Source of the DNA: Aquanectria penicillioides
Lineage: Eukaryota; Ascomycota; Sordariomycetes; Hypocreales; Nectriaceae
DNA length: 64,000 nucleotides
Direction of reading: 5' to 3'
Assembly: GCA_003415625.1 (NCBI GenBank)
Contig: PYIU01000006.1
Coordinates: 1,612,001-1,676,000 of the forward strand
This document shows positions 22,574-33,749 of the stretch, one piece after another; position 1 is the first letter of the stretch; every line of letters starts with the position of its first letter. The notes beneath the pieces are model-generated. The model worked only from the letters and a program-made list of their open reading frames with translations. It was not told where the DNA came from and searched no databases. The translations under genes were made by a program, and so were the position numbers.

Positions 22574-24736
22574 CTAGCTGTGCGGGTCGAGCATTCCTGT
22601 AGCTTCCATCCTTGCTCTCACCTCACGCACCAAAGCCTTGGCCTCTTCTACCTCCACTCCATCCTGGCAGAGTTCGGCGGCGAGGCGATTCGCTGTAGGA
22701 TAATCTTGAGTGCGCATCGCAAACTTGGCAAGCCACATGCGTGCTTTGCTGGTCGCTGCCGTTACTCCAGTTCCTTCGTTCCCTGGGTTTTCTTCGCCAT
22801 CCACGCCGTTGTCAGATCCTGGCGGCGAATCGTTGTGGATTGCGATGGATTCGCCGAGGTCGCCTTCGGCAGCTCCACCACCATCCTCCTGGGCTACGCA
22901 CAGCTCCATGTAGGCCTTGGCTTCCTCTTCCTCGCCCAGCTGGTCATACATTGCGGCAATCTGCAAGAGAATTTCGGGATCCATATGACCAGTCGCACTT
23001 CGTCCTCCAAGAAGGTCTCCACCGCTTCCGAAACTGCTTCCTACGTCATAATAGGCGTCTGCGAGGAGTGCCCGCTTGAGTGCTTTGATACCATCACGCT
23101 CTCTCCCCATCTTTTGCAGACAAGAACCAACAGCCATCCACATCTTTCCGTCCCATGGCCGTAGTCCTGCCGCTTTCTTGTAGTACCACAGAGAGTAAGT
23201 GTGCATCTCTAGCATTTCGTATGTCTGGCCAAGGCCATACCAGGCTCGATAATCGCGACGATTTACGTCGACAGCTCTTCGATATGATTCGATGGCCGCA
23301 TGGGTGTTCTTCAGCTCAACGTACTCATGACCCATTAGAGTCCATGCTGAGAGGCATGATCTGTCCAAGGTAAGGGCGCGTCTGAAGTACTGGACGGCCT
23401 TCTCGTGCATAGAAAGGAGAGAATAGTAGTTTCCGATTACCACGCAAGATTCTGGGCGAAATTTATCCACGCTTGAGCAAAGGTGTGCTAAAAATGCAAG
23501 TTTCGGTCGAAGATTCAAGACATAGAGAATGTTGGAGTAGTGGTCTAGGGAATCCAATCGATGGGGATGTAGAGAGAGCAACCGACTAAAGTGTTGCTCT
23601 GCTGCCATCAAATCCTTTGCATGATAGGCCAACAATGCGTTGCAAGTAAGGAGGAAGGAGGATGTCGGGAAAATTGAGAGAAGCTGCTCAAGGGAGTTGG
23701 CCAACCCGGGACCTTGCTGATATAGCTCCAATGAGGTATGGAGATGGAACATGTAAGAGACAATATTTTGAGGGCAATGCCTTGATACTCGGTTGAGCTA
23801 CATCATGTTAGTCTTGGACATGTGTCATGGGAGGATAGACCTACATCCTCGACCCGGGAGATTAGCGATGTCATTTCCAGCCAACACCCCCAGTTCATGG
23901 TGTATTTGTGCACACTTCGGATGAACAACTCCAAAGCTTTGTCGTCATTCTTCTCCTTAGCAAGGACCATGCCGTATCTAGATCAATATTAGTGCATGTT
24001 CGAGGGAATTCGCGGTCAGGTTATTGCTCACAAGTACTCAAGCCACCCCTGACTGCCGAGTACCTCATCATCCTCAGTAGTTCTCTCTTCAAACCAGGTA
24101 GCCAGGAATCGTCCGACCACGAGGAGTTGTTTGTTTGCGACCGTACCCAGGTCCTGGGGGCCCATAACCATCTCCGAATCCTCATTCTTGCGTTTCTCGC
24201 CAGACATGAACTTTGCGTAGAGGGCAAGGAACAGGCTCTTTTGGCTAATCTTGGGCAAGGGACGGGGGCTGAAGACCCTGATGCTTCAGAGGTCTTCGAT
24301 TTCCCCTTGCCCTTGGATGCGGACGTGGAGGAAGCGTCGCCTCGCGATGTAAGGATGCTGGAAAGAAGGGAATCGGGTAAAAAGACGGCAGCGCATCGGT
24401 CGTATTCTCTGCAGTCGAAAAAGGACTTGGCCAGAAGGTATTTGCTCAGTTCCTTGGCCTCAAGGGCTGCCTCCTCGGGGTCAATATTCGGAGAGTATAT
24501 GGGCGAGGTGTATTTATCGTTTGCTGGGTCGAGGGGCTCATCGTCATCCTCTGCTTCGGGAAGGGCGTTCAGGAGTTCAGCGGCCCTACGGTGATCTCAG
24601 CACGGCTCCAAATTCCAGGCCATGGGGTGCAAGCTTACCATTTGGATGACTGGTAAAGGCATCGCTCGGAACATTTGACCACTGCATCCTGGAGCGCAGC
24701 GCGCAGCTGCGATATCTCGTGGGAGCTCAACGCCAT
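22574..24736 (-). CDS. CDC23: Anaphase-promoting complex subunit 8 / Cdc23 (one frame break near 24262)
   Basis: TPR scaffold subunit of the APC/C ubiquitin ligase, which triggers anaphase and mitotic exit in the nucleus. Four exons: 24736-24639, 24585-24032, 23977-23845, 23797-22574. The N-terminus MALSSHEISQLRAALQDAV and the segment LSKYLLAKSFFDCREYDRCA match the family; a long TPR array covers the C-terminal half (motifs such as NYYSLLSMHEKAVQYFRRAL, AWTLMGHEYVELKNTHAAI, AWYGLGQTYEMLEMHTYSL). Inside exon 2 the frame ending SGSSAPVP must shift by one missing base, within the CCCCCGTCCC run at about 24259-24269, to continue as LPKISQKSLFLALYAKF. No intron fits that gap. With one base added the coding length is 2010 nt (669 residues). 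A low-complexity Ser/Lys linker precedes the break. Identity is very secure. Confidence 0.93.
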
Positions 24737-25662
24737 TGTGGCTGTTGTTTTGTGGGTTGGCGGGGGATGCGCGTGCTGTAGTGAAATAGCAACCGCCTAG
24801 ACGGAGCGTCGCATACGAGCTCAAGGTCCTGGTGCCAGGAGTCTGCCGGTCAAAATTCTCTGGGAATATTTCGTGCCGTACGAGAATTCCAGAAGCGGTG
24901 CGACCTTGATGTCGGGCTGCGTTACCACCATTCGTGTTGGTGGTGATGGCATCAACAGCTCCAGGCGCGTTCAGTACGTCCGTGCAGTAAGCGTGATCCA
25001 CTGTGTTGCGCACTGTATGGAACCGGTCTTGGTGGGAGTGAATAGAAGGCCTCTAGAACCCTGATTCGTCACTACAGCCCAAGACTAGTCGTCTACTTGC
25101 GTATTATCAAGTTCTGACAAGGCAGGAAGTATCGTGCAATATGATATCATTGCAGTTCTGTGCCATTCTTTGGCTTCTGGCTCATGGTTCATGGCTCAGC
25201 CTCGGCGGCTGCTCCCTCAGCTTCCCTTGGATCCGAGGATTTCTGCCTGCCTTGTTGGCTGCCGTGCAACAATGGCGTTCATGGACAGAAATATTACCAA
25301 TCCTCTACTCTCATATTGTCTCGTGCAACTCGAAGATTCCCCATCGTCTTTTCATGGAAGTCAGAAAAGGCTCGCATCGTCATCTGGGAATTATGGACCT
25401 ACGTCGCTAACGGCGTCTTTCCGAGTGCACTCACATCGCCACAGACAAATGACGATGACTCTGCTGGTGCTCGGAGATACAAAATCATTGCACAAATGGC
25501 ACATGGCAGATCGAGGAAAGTTCGACCACCATACGGATGTCCCTTCCCGTTCCATCGTCTTCCAAGGAAACACCACGCCGAGAGCTTTTTAACCTCCTGA
25601 CACTGCAGTAGTGCGTGGGCACTACCTGGAGTTCCACACTCGAGGTCTTCTGAGCCAGCACC
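24737..25662. other. Divergent promoter region between CDC23 and a small plus-strand gene
   Basis: No gene is supported. Open frames at 25134-25600 in all three plus frames are mutually overlapping and do not resemble a family. Confidence 0.5.
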
Positions 25663-26206
25663 ATGAATATCAACAGCCCGGTGAGGCTTTTCCCATGCCT
25701 CCATTGCTGGACACCAGAAATCAAGTGCCCAAACTACGTGTTTCTGAACCGAAGTTCCTGTGTGGATTGTCAAGTAAGGGACCCTCGCTCGTCCTCCTCC
25801 CCCAGGACTATAATTGGCAGCTGTCGAGTTCGGTTTTCTCCGTCTAACGATTCCACAGCGACTCCGAAGGCAAGCTGGCGAGAGCGAAAACACAGCGGCG
25901 CAGGCGCACGAAAACTTTGTGCGATACCTATTGGAGAGGTACACAGACCAGGATGGCATCACATACGAACAGATCAATAAGCACATCGCTGGGGCGAAAG
26001 AGATCCACGTGGATAATTCTCTCACTATTGCTCTGGATTATATTTATCGCAACTTTCGAGGGATTTACGATAGGGTTTGCGACGAAGTGGAAAAGGCGCG
26101 TGATCAGGGACCTCGACGGTGGACAGCCAGAAATTTGGCAGATCGGTTGGAGCAGTTGCGAAAGGACCAGGAAGAAAGGGGTTCTCTTGAGAAGGAGGAG
26201 GGATAA
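25663..26206 (+). CDS. Small cysteine-rich protein, putative zinc-binding (paralogue 1)
   Basis: Two exons (25663-25773 and 25859-26206) give 152 residues. The start MNINSPVRLFPCLHCW has a good context (CACCATGAA). The first exon carries five cysteines: C-x2-C, a single C in KCPNYVF, then C-x2-C in SSCVDC, a pattern compatible with a small zinc ribbon. The phase-0 intron (85 nt, CTAAC branch site) falls exactly after CVDCQ. The second exon is highly charged and predicted helical (RLRRQAGESENTAAQ ... WTARNLADRLEQLRKDQEERG) with a middle segment TIALDYIYRNFRGIYDRV. I do not recognise the family beyond a general resemblance to small Hypocrealean zinc-finger-like proteins. Its neighbour at 26970 has the same architecture and intron position. 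Confidence 0.6.
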
Positions 26207-26969
26207 AGGAATTAATGCACGCAGAGAATACTTTGATACCAACATCTTTCGTGGGGCTTGCGGGAACGTCTCGATGGAGGGATTCTATTCGTCGGCTTTG
26301 GCCCTTGAACTTCCCAGCAGAAGATGCACAGAGGATCACAGCTCCCATGACTGGAATTCCATGGCCTTTTTCAGTTTCGGGTTACCAAACGGTCTCTTCT
26401 CCGTGAGTGTTTCACGCTTTCATAGAGCCTAGGTCTTAGCCAATTAAACATGATTTTCGTATGTCAATCGAAGACTCGCCAAAGTCCTGCGTTTGCCACA
26501 AGCACCGGCTTGTCGGCCTCCCGGCTAGGATGCGGCACTAACAGCGAATCACTCCAAAAAGTTGCGTCGCACTATCAGCGAAAAGATTCCTCCCTATCAC
26601 AGGACCCATCTATGAGCCGGTGAGTAAAGTTTTGGCATTCATTTGGCTTCCCGAGGAATAGCACGGCTTGTGTCACGACACGCACACGAAAAGGAAATTG
26701 CGAGCTTCCATAACGTCTTACAAAGAGCACGTCGTCCGGTCAAAGATTTTCTGGGCCCATGGGCTATGGCAAATGCTCTGATTCACTTCAAACCAAACAG
26801 GCAGGTTGTCCGAGCCCATTGTATAAGAAGAAGTCCTGCAAGCATGCGACCAATGCCGGTTTGTAGGCACCTGATTAGTAGACCATTAGAACCATAATCT
26901 CGATTATAATACCGCCACTTGAATATCTAAAAAGTCAGCGCCTCAAAAAAAAAAAAAAAAAAAAGCGGC
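26207..26969. other. Spacer between the two small cysteine-rich genes
   Basis: Nothing recognised. It ends with an A homopolymer of about 19 bases (26946-26964) directly upstream of the next start codon. Confidence 0.5.
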
Positions 26970-27383
26970 ATGCGTTGGCCATGCAATCATCGGTGGGGCT
27001 CACGTAGGTGTGGCAGATGGGTCAAAAACGTTGGGGCTGCATGTGAGGACTGTAAGGTATGCGATCTGGGCGAATCGTTCGCGTGTAGTCTGTCTTCGCG
27101 GGATCGAAATACTAATAAAGTGATGTTTGATATCTAGGAGATGAAAGACAAAGACTCGGTGCCAACACATCAACGTCTCTCCCAGTCAGATGACGTAAAT
27201 CATGTTTTCCAGGGTCTTCGCAACCCCAATCTAAACGTGGACTGTGTCGTAGATGTTTTGAAAGATGGAGCATCGGAAAAAACCTTAATGGAAGCACTTG
27301 ACGTGGTCAAAGAGAATGACCGGGGCTGGGATGAACGAGTGCGGCCGCTCGTGCTCCAGGCAATCAGGACAAAGGCAAGATGA
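26970..27383 (+). CDS. Small cysteine-rich protein, putative zinc-binding (paralogue 2)
   Basis: Two exons (26970-27056 and 27138-27383) give 110 residues. The first exon (29 codons) reads MRWPCNHRWGSRRCGRW and ends ACEDCK: four cysteines plus a histidine in the order C-x-H, C, C-x2-C, a possible zinc site. The phase-0 intron (81 nt, TACTAAT branch site, CTAG acceptor) falls directly after CEDCK. The second exon is helical and charged (FQGLRNPNLNVDCVVDVLKDG, TLMEALDVVKENDRGWDERV). Layout and intron position mirror the gene at 25663 despite little residue identity, which suggests old tandem duplication. The start codon lies five bases after a long A tract, leaving the transcription start uncertain. 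Function unknown. Confidence 0.5.
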
Positions 27384-28519
27384 GTGGGTGGGCGATCGCC
27401 TCTGGAATTTTTCCCGCGCCGTTCCAATTTCTTTCATAACTCGCAGGCATAAAACGTTAAATCCGGTTCACCCTATGTTTTCTAAAGTTGATGGGAGTTG
27501 AGTGTCTATCGTAGCTGTGCGCTGTGAACGCTGAAATCGTATTATGTTTAACTATAGAGAGAACTTAGACACCGCAGCATCATATCTGGAATCAAGGAAA
27601 CGGTAAGCAGTAGGACGATTATATCCAGCCTATCCTGGTAAGATTGCCTTTCCTCCAGGGGGGGGGGGGTTGCGAAGCTTAGGAGATTGCGCTAGCCTTG
27701 TTATGGAGGCTTGTATTCATTCGGAGGGTTCAGCTACGCTCATATGACAGGCTGATAGCAAGTATGTGCAAACGTCCAGAAACTCGCCGAGCAAGCGGGG
27801 ATTCGCTTACCTGAGATTATGAATTCCTATCGCCGAAAAAGACTTGAAAGGATGGTAATGACGACGATGCAAGGGACGCTGACTAGCTATGGAGTTGGAC
27901 GTGTGCCTGAATGCATGTTCCGAGGGCGTATTCGGGTAAATGTGCTCGGGTTGCGAAATGGCTTGGTAGACTACCGTGCATGCAATTACAGATATCCATA
28001 CAGCACCTCACATCGCGTACCGTCAGCACCCGAAGCGGCTCCAAGCTCCAGCGAGGAAGCATTCATGGGGGCGATGACGATGGTGATGCAGCAACGGCAT
28101 TGCAGCGCCGGGAGCGCATTAGCGTCTTGTTGAGCCTTGTCCCTCCAATTAATTGCCGTGCCGCGACCCTGTCGCCCCCAACTGCCATGTTCCCAGCCAA
28201 CCAACGGCGTTTCCCTCCGTCAATTTTGGACCTCACCGAACATCAAGTGGGTGGCCAGTGGGCAACCCCGCTATCAAGCACAAAACGGGAAAGAGGGGCA
28301 AACCGCAAGCAAGCCCGGCGGACAACGGCGTTGCGCACCCAGCAACCCAGGTAATTATCGTGCAGCTACTCTTTTCCCGAGCCCAATTGTTAATTAAATC
28401 CCGATCTTCCTCATCTGGCCTGCCTCCCGTCCTTCTTCCCCTTTCTCTCTTCCTTCCTCCATCCCTCTTCTCCCCCCCCAAACCCTTCCTCTCCAGTCCA
28501 CACCCACGAAACCGCAGCC
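27384..28519. other. Upstream region of the farnesyl diphosphate synthase gene
   Basis: No gene is supported; frames at 27819-28590 are shadows or low-quality. A run of about 11 G lies at 27659-27669. The last 150 bp is a pyrimidine-rich leader (CTTCCTCCATCCCTCTTC), typical of strongly expressed fungal genes. Confidence 0.5.
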
Positions 28520-29628
28520 ATGGCTCAAAAGACTACGCTCAAGGAGTTCGAGTCGGTCTACCCCAAGCTCGAGGAGGCCCTTCTTGAGCATGCCCGCTCC
28601 TACAAGCTGCCCCAGGAGCAGCTCGACTGGTACAAGAAGGTGAGTTCGGATTGTTCACAATTGGCATTCCTCCTGACCAGCTAACGCTCCTCGCCCCGAT
28701 GTAGAACCTCGAGATCAACCCTCTTGGCGGCAAATGCAACCGCGGCATGTCTGTTCCCGATTCACTCTCCCTCCTCCTCGAGAAGCCCCTCTCCGAGGAC
28801 GAGTACTTCAAGGCCGCCACCCTCGGTTGGATGACCGAGCTGCTCCAGGCCTTCTTCCTTGTCTCCGACGACATCATGGACAGCAGCATCACCCGTCGTG
28901 GCCAGCCCTGCTGGTACCGCCAGGACGGGGTTGGCATGATCGCCATCAACGACGCCTTCATGCTCGAGGCCGCCATCTACACCCTCCTGAAGAAGTACTT
29001 CCGCGACCACCCCGCCTACGTCGACCTCATTGAGCTCTTCCACGAGACCACCTTCCAGACCGAGATGGGTCAGCTCTGTGATCTCATCACCGCCCCCGAG
29101 GACCGCGTCAACCTTGACAACTTCTCTCTCGAAAAGTACAGCTTCATTGTCATCTACAAGACCGCTTACTATTCCTTCTACCTCCCCGTTGCCCTTGCCC
29201 TCCTCCAGCAGAACATCGCCACCCCCAAGAACCTCAAGCAGGCCGAGGACATCCTCATCCCCATGGGCGAGTACTTCCAGATCCAGGACGATTACCTCGA
29301 CAACTTTGGCGACCCTGCCGTTATTGGCAAGATTGGTACCGACATCAAGGACAACAAGTGCTCGTGGCTCGTCAACCAGGCTCTTGCTATTGTCACTCCT
29401 GAGCAGCGCAAGATCCTCGAGGAGAACTACGGCCGCAAGGACGACGCCAAGGAGAAGGTTATCAAGCAGCTGTTTGATGAGCTCAACCTCAAGCAGCTTT
29501 ACCTCGACTACGAGGAGAAGTTCGTCACCGATATCCGCGCTCGCATCGCTAACATTGATGAGAGCGAGGGTCTCAAGAAGACCGTCTTCGAGGCCTTCCT
29601 AGCCAAGATTTACAAGCGTACCAAGTAA
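28520..29628 (+). CDS. ERG20: Farnesyl diphosphate synthase
   Basis: Condenses dimethylallyl diphosphate and isopentenyl diphosphate, via geranyl diphosphate, into farnesyl diphosphate. This is the branch point of the mevalonate pathway for ergosterol, ubiquinone, dolichol and prenylated proteins; cytosolic. Two exons (28520-28639, 28705-29628; intron 65 nt) give 347 residues, the normal length. The first aspartate-rich motif is DDIMD in [18 protein letters not shown] and the second is DDYLD in [14 protein letters not shown]; two phenylalanines four and five residues before the first motif are the chain-length signature of farnesyl synthases. The substrate-binding RRG and the terminal KIYKRTK are present. 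Strong C-ending codon bias suggests high expression. No terpene-cluster genes adjoin it, so this is the primary-metabolism enzyme. Identity is certain. Confidence 0.97.
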
Positions 29629-30408
29629 ATCTAAGGAGACCAAAATGAAATTCTTAAAAAATAGATGTCCGAATCCGCATCTCGATGAGAGGAACGAAAA
29701 ATGGCATATAGTCACCAAGTCGTTTTGTGTTACCGAACGACATGAATGTTACGAGAAATAGACCGCACAAAGAGATACCTCGAGATGAATTGAGACAGTT
29801 GATCGAGCCAAACTCCATTCCTAACCTAAGTAAGATGATATGGTCGAGGAGAATACATTGCGTCCTCTTTTCCCGTGTTCCATACATGGATCACTAGAGC
29901 CTGCTCAAAGCGTTGCGTATCCGCAATATGGATCCTCCGTGACTCCCCCCATATCTTACCCGAAAAGACAAGGAAAATTAAGTGGCAGCCAGTATGACAA
30001 AGGAAAATTAAACAAAAAGAGACAGGTCCAGAAAACAAAACGTGGCAGAATAAAAGGAAGATACCAGTAATCATAGCCAAAGGCATAAAATTTTCTTTAA
30101 TGTTACACCCCACCGGCCGACCGCCCTGACGTACCCAGTTGAAGCCATCCTCTCCCCCCCCCCAAGCCCGACACGGAAAAGCACACGAAAAGCACCGTGT
30201 TTTTGTGATCGCAGTAAGCTCCTGGACTCCTCATCTGGTAACAAAGAATAGTATTGATGATAAGAGGTGGTAAAAAGGTTGGAAGTGAAAATTTTTGTAA
30301 TGTCCAAGAAATCCTGAGCATAACTGCATGGCTTCGTAACGGAATCCTCACGCTCTCTCATTTCGGAAAGCGAGGAGGAAATTGCGAGACTCTCTCACAT
30401 CGTTAAAT
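29629..30408. other. Convergent intergenic region, nothing recognised
   Basis: This lies between the 3' ends of ERG20 (plus) and the RA-PH gene (minus). AT-rich, consistent with two 3' UTRs; a run of 10 C lies around 30156-30165. Confidence 0.6.
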
Positions 30409-33400
30409 TTAGTATCGCGCCACGTTGCCGTTGGTGCCGGCGCGGTTGATGAGGGGCTCACACGGGCGAGGGTCGCGACCGCGAGGGGCTTCCATCGGCT
30501 GTGTCTGCTCACGGCGGAGGGAGCGGATAGGCAGTGGGGGAATCGGGGGTGCGCTGCCCCGGCCGGGCTGCTGAAGGCCGGCGGTGGAGCGCCTGCGGGG
30601 ACGGGTTCCCCCAGAGAAAGTGGCAGAGGTAGAGAGCGGAAGAGCATTGTTGCTCTTGCTCGAGGTGCCGGCGCGGGTTGCGCTGCGGAGGAGACCAGGG
30701 CCGATGTTCTGCACAGGCTGGCCGCCAGTGGCAAAGTTGATAAGAGGGCCATTGCTGCCGGGGGCCTTGTGGCCGTGGCCCTGGTTGTCCGACACCTTCT
30801 GGCGCCAGCTAGGGGGCTCAGGGAAGCTGTTGGTGAGATTGAGCAGGGGCTGAGGTTTCTGCTTCATGGCACTTGGAGGAACAGGAGCATCGTTCAGAGG
30901 TACACGCCGGGTGCTACGGACAGACTTGCTGCGGGAGCGAGCAGAGTGCTCGCTGGCCGAGGGCAACCATGGTCTGGGCTCAGGCTTCCTCTCCTGAGGC
31001 GACGTAGGAGAGTTAACGCCGCCGTTAAGCAGAGATGGACCATCAGTAAAGGGCCCATCAGTGAAGGCCCCATTGGCCTGGTTCTGAGAAATAGTTGAAG
31101 CCCGCTCGGCCTTTTCAGCCAGCTTGCGCTTCTCCTCATAGCCATTGCCCAACAGGCCACCAGGTGAAAAGGCTTCCTCGCTCTGGGCAACCAGCGGTGC
31201 TGGTAGCTGTGGCTTCTTCGTCAAGACTTTCTGTCTCGGGGCAGGTTCAGGCTTTGGCGGTGCGACTTCCTCAAAGTCTTTGCCGAAATCATCGAGAGGC
31301 TTATCAAAGCGCTGAAGGTCAAGAAGAGGTTGGAATGCACCGATAGTGTATGGGCTCTCGTCGACCGAGACCTTAAGACGATGAGAGCCATTGGTAACGG
31401 TGCTAATCGACTTGGGGAGTTGGCCCTTGGGGGAAGGGAATCCGCTTTGGGAAATACGGGGTGGTTTATCTGAAACCAGGCTCTCAAACGGCTTTTCCTT
31501 CTTCTGAAAGTCGATGTGCTTGGTCACGAGGTACCAACTGCGCCAGCGTTGGACAAGGTCGAAGAAGCGCTGGGCGAGCTGAGCATCCTCGGCGCAGAAG
31601 AAGTGAACAAAGTTCTCGCCATTGGGGAAAACGTTCGTCTTCTGCTGGCTCTTGACAGCGTAACAGAATCTACGAGGTGCCTTCAAGTGGCGCTTGACCT
31701 CGCTTTCTCGAGGCGTGTAGATGTCGAAGTCGGAAAGATGGCACAGCACAGTGCTGTCCTTATCCGAGGCCTTGGCATCGGCCTTCTTGGCGCAGAACAT
31801 CTGACCAGTCTCTAGCAACGTCACCCACCGCTTATTCCACTTTCCAGGGCGTGAAGAGTGGTAGAGGTGGAGAGTGAAGCCAGGAGGGGGTTGGGGGTGC
31901 GAGGGACGGTCTTGATGTCAAGATCAGCGTCCGAATCATTTTCATTCAGGTCCATGGTTAGCACCAGCAGCGAGTTTTGCTGGTCACGGTCCCAAGAGTT
32001 CATGACGTCGCGAATACGCTCATAACGGCGTAGTCGACGCTCCAAGCCGAGCTCAACATAGCATTCGATAAGGACGCTCGTTTTAGGGTCTATATTGTGA
32101 GCCGTAAGGTTCGCCGTCGAGTACAGAATATCGACAGGCGATGTGTCTGTAGTTACGGGGAGGTTGATGGTGGAGGACAGGCATCGGACCGTCACGCGCT
32201 AAGGAGGGGAAAAACCGTTAGCGGAAGTTATTGGAAGCATCATTTTACATGTTCGAGACTCACTCGTTCGCCTCCATTGCTGGCAGAGGTAGGCGCATCA
32301 TAATTGGGAACGATGCCCCTGCCGCCTTGTTCTATGAAACTCATCCTGTCCGACAAGGGGAAGTCGTCGAAGCTGCTTTGGCAGCTCAAGTCAACGGAAA
32401 AAAGAGTCGGCGCCTTTGGGCTTGGCGTTCCGGTTTGGCTGGTCGCGGCATTCGATCGCCGACCGCGAGAGAGAAAGGGGATCTTGTCGAGGATGAGGTA
32501 CTTGGAAATTTTAGGCGGGGGCGTCGCAAGTTGGGCACGAGAGCGAGCAGCGTCTCGTTTCTTCTGTTCAGCAAGGATGCGGTCGGTTTCGGCCTCGAGA
32601 CGGGCAACCTCGTCAGCCCAGCGCTCAGCTTCACGTTCTTCTTCGTTTCGGCGCGCAACCTCGTCACGGTCGAGTTGCGCGGCACGGCCAGCGGTGTCAG
32701 CGTTTGCGCGAAGGGAAAAAAGGTTGAAGGCTTTGCGTCGGGCGACTTCGTCGGCGGCGGGGGCAGGATCGTGAGGTGGTGTCAGGGGCGCGGGGGACTT
32801 TGACTTGGACTTCGGCTTAGCCGACTTCAAGAGAGCGGGATCGGGGCTAGGGCTGCGAGTGCGGGTGCGGCTTCGTCTGGAATCAAGACTGGGGTTGCGC
32901 GCAAACGAAGCGGCTGAAGATGGGACACTGGAGAGTTTGGGAGTCAGGGCAAGCGGGCTAGGGAATGGCGGCGGAACGGGCGACGGCGGTGCCTTCTGCG
33001 TGATGCTAGGCGACGGTGACGCACGACGGGCCTGGGCTCCATTGCCAACGGCGCCCACTGCAGCCCGGGGGCCAGACCGCCCAAGCCGCTATATGCCCCT
33101 GCAACGGCGCCCGGCAGAGGACCGCTGGCCACCGAGGCCCCTGCATTGTCGTATAATGCAGCCGGCCCTGCTGCGGCTGGCCCTGTGGCTGGTATTGGGA
33201 TTGCAGCTGGCATCGGCACTCCAGCTGGGACCGCTCTAGCTAGGTCGGGACACGGCTCCCAGAAAGCCATGGATGCTGGTGGTGGTGGCGGCGCGGGATA
33301 CGCTGGGGTATTGGAGGCACTGGTGGAGGTGGCATCGCCGGTGGGTATCTGGACGGTGGCGCCAGCCTGCTCGGCACCAAAGCAACGCTCTTGGAGCGGC

Positions 33401-33749
33401 GGCGCGACGCCTGTGCCGACAGCGCCGGCGAGTCTAGCTGAGGATAGCAGTCGCCCGACGGCAGGTTAGGGCCGTCGGTGTACACGTCAAAGGCGCGGCG
33501 GCGGATGGACGAAACGCTTTTGCCTTGCAGGCTGCGATAGCGAGACACAGGCGGCGACCTCAGCGGCTGCTGCTGCAGGTGCTGGCGCTCCCGCTCCCGA
33601 TCTTGCTGCTGCTCGCGCTGCTGCTCCTGGATAAACTGCTGCAGCGCCTGATCCTGTTCGTCGGTGGTTTCAAACTGAAATCCCTGTGTGCGAGGCTCGC
33701 GCCTGTACTTGTTGGACGGTATTGCCAGAGGGGCTACCTCGGGCACCAT
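30409..33749 (-). CDS. RA-PH domain adaptor protein (MRL/RIAM-like layout; three frame breaks)
   Basis: Probable cortical adaptor linking a small Ras-like GTPase and phosphoinositides to morphogenesis, inferred from domains. Two exons (33749-32264, 32198-30409; intron 65 nt). The N-terminal third is low-complexity: Gln/Arg-rich (about residues 25-65), then Pro-rich, then Ala/Gly-rich. A charged helical stretch follows (DEVARRNEEEREAERWADEVARLEAETDRILAEQ). From about residue 497 comes a Ras-association-like domain (TVRCLSSTINLP ... ECYVELGLERRLRRYERI), then a PH domain from about 600 (GFTLHLYHSSRPGKWNKRWVTLL ... FVHFFCAEDAQLAQRFFDLVQRW). The tail is Pro/Ser-rich. The frame breaks at about 33288-33308, 33064-33071 and 31885-31898 are each mended by one base in a G/C run, giving 1092 residues. 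Related fungal RA-PH proteins are widespread; the precise name is uncertain. Confidence 0.82.
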
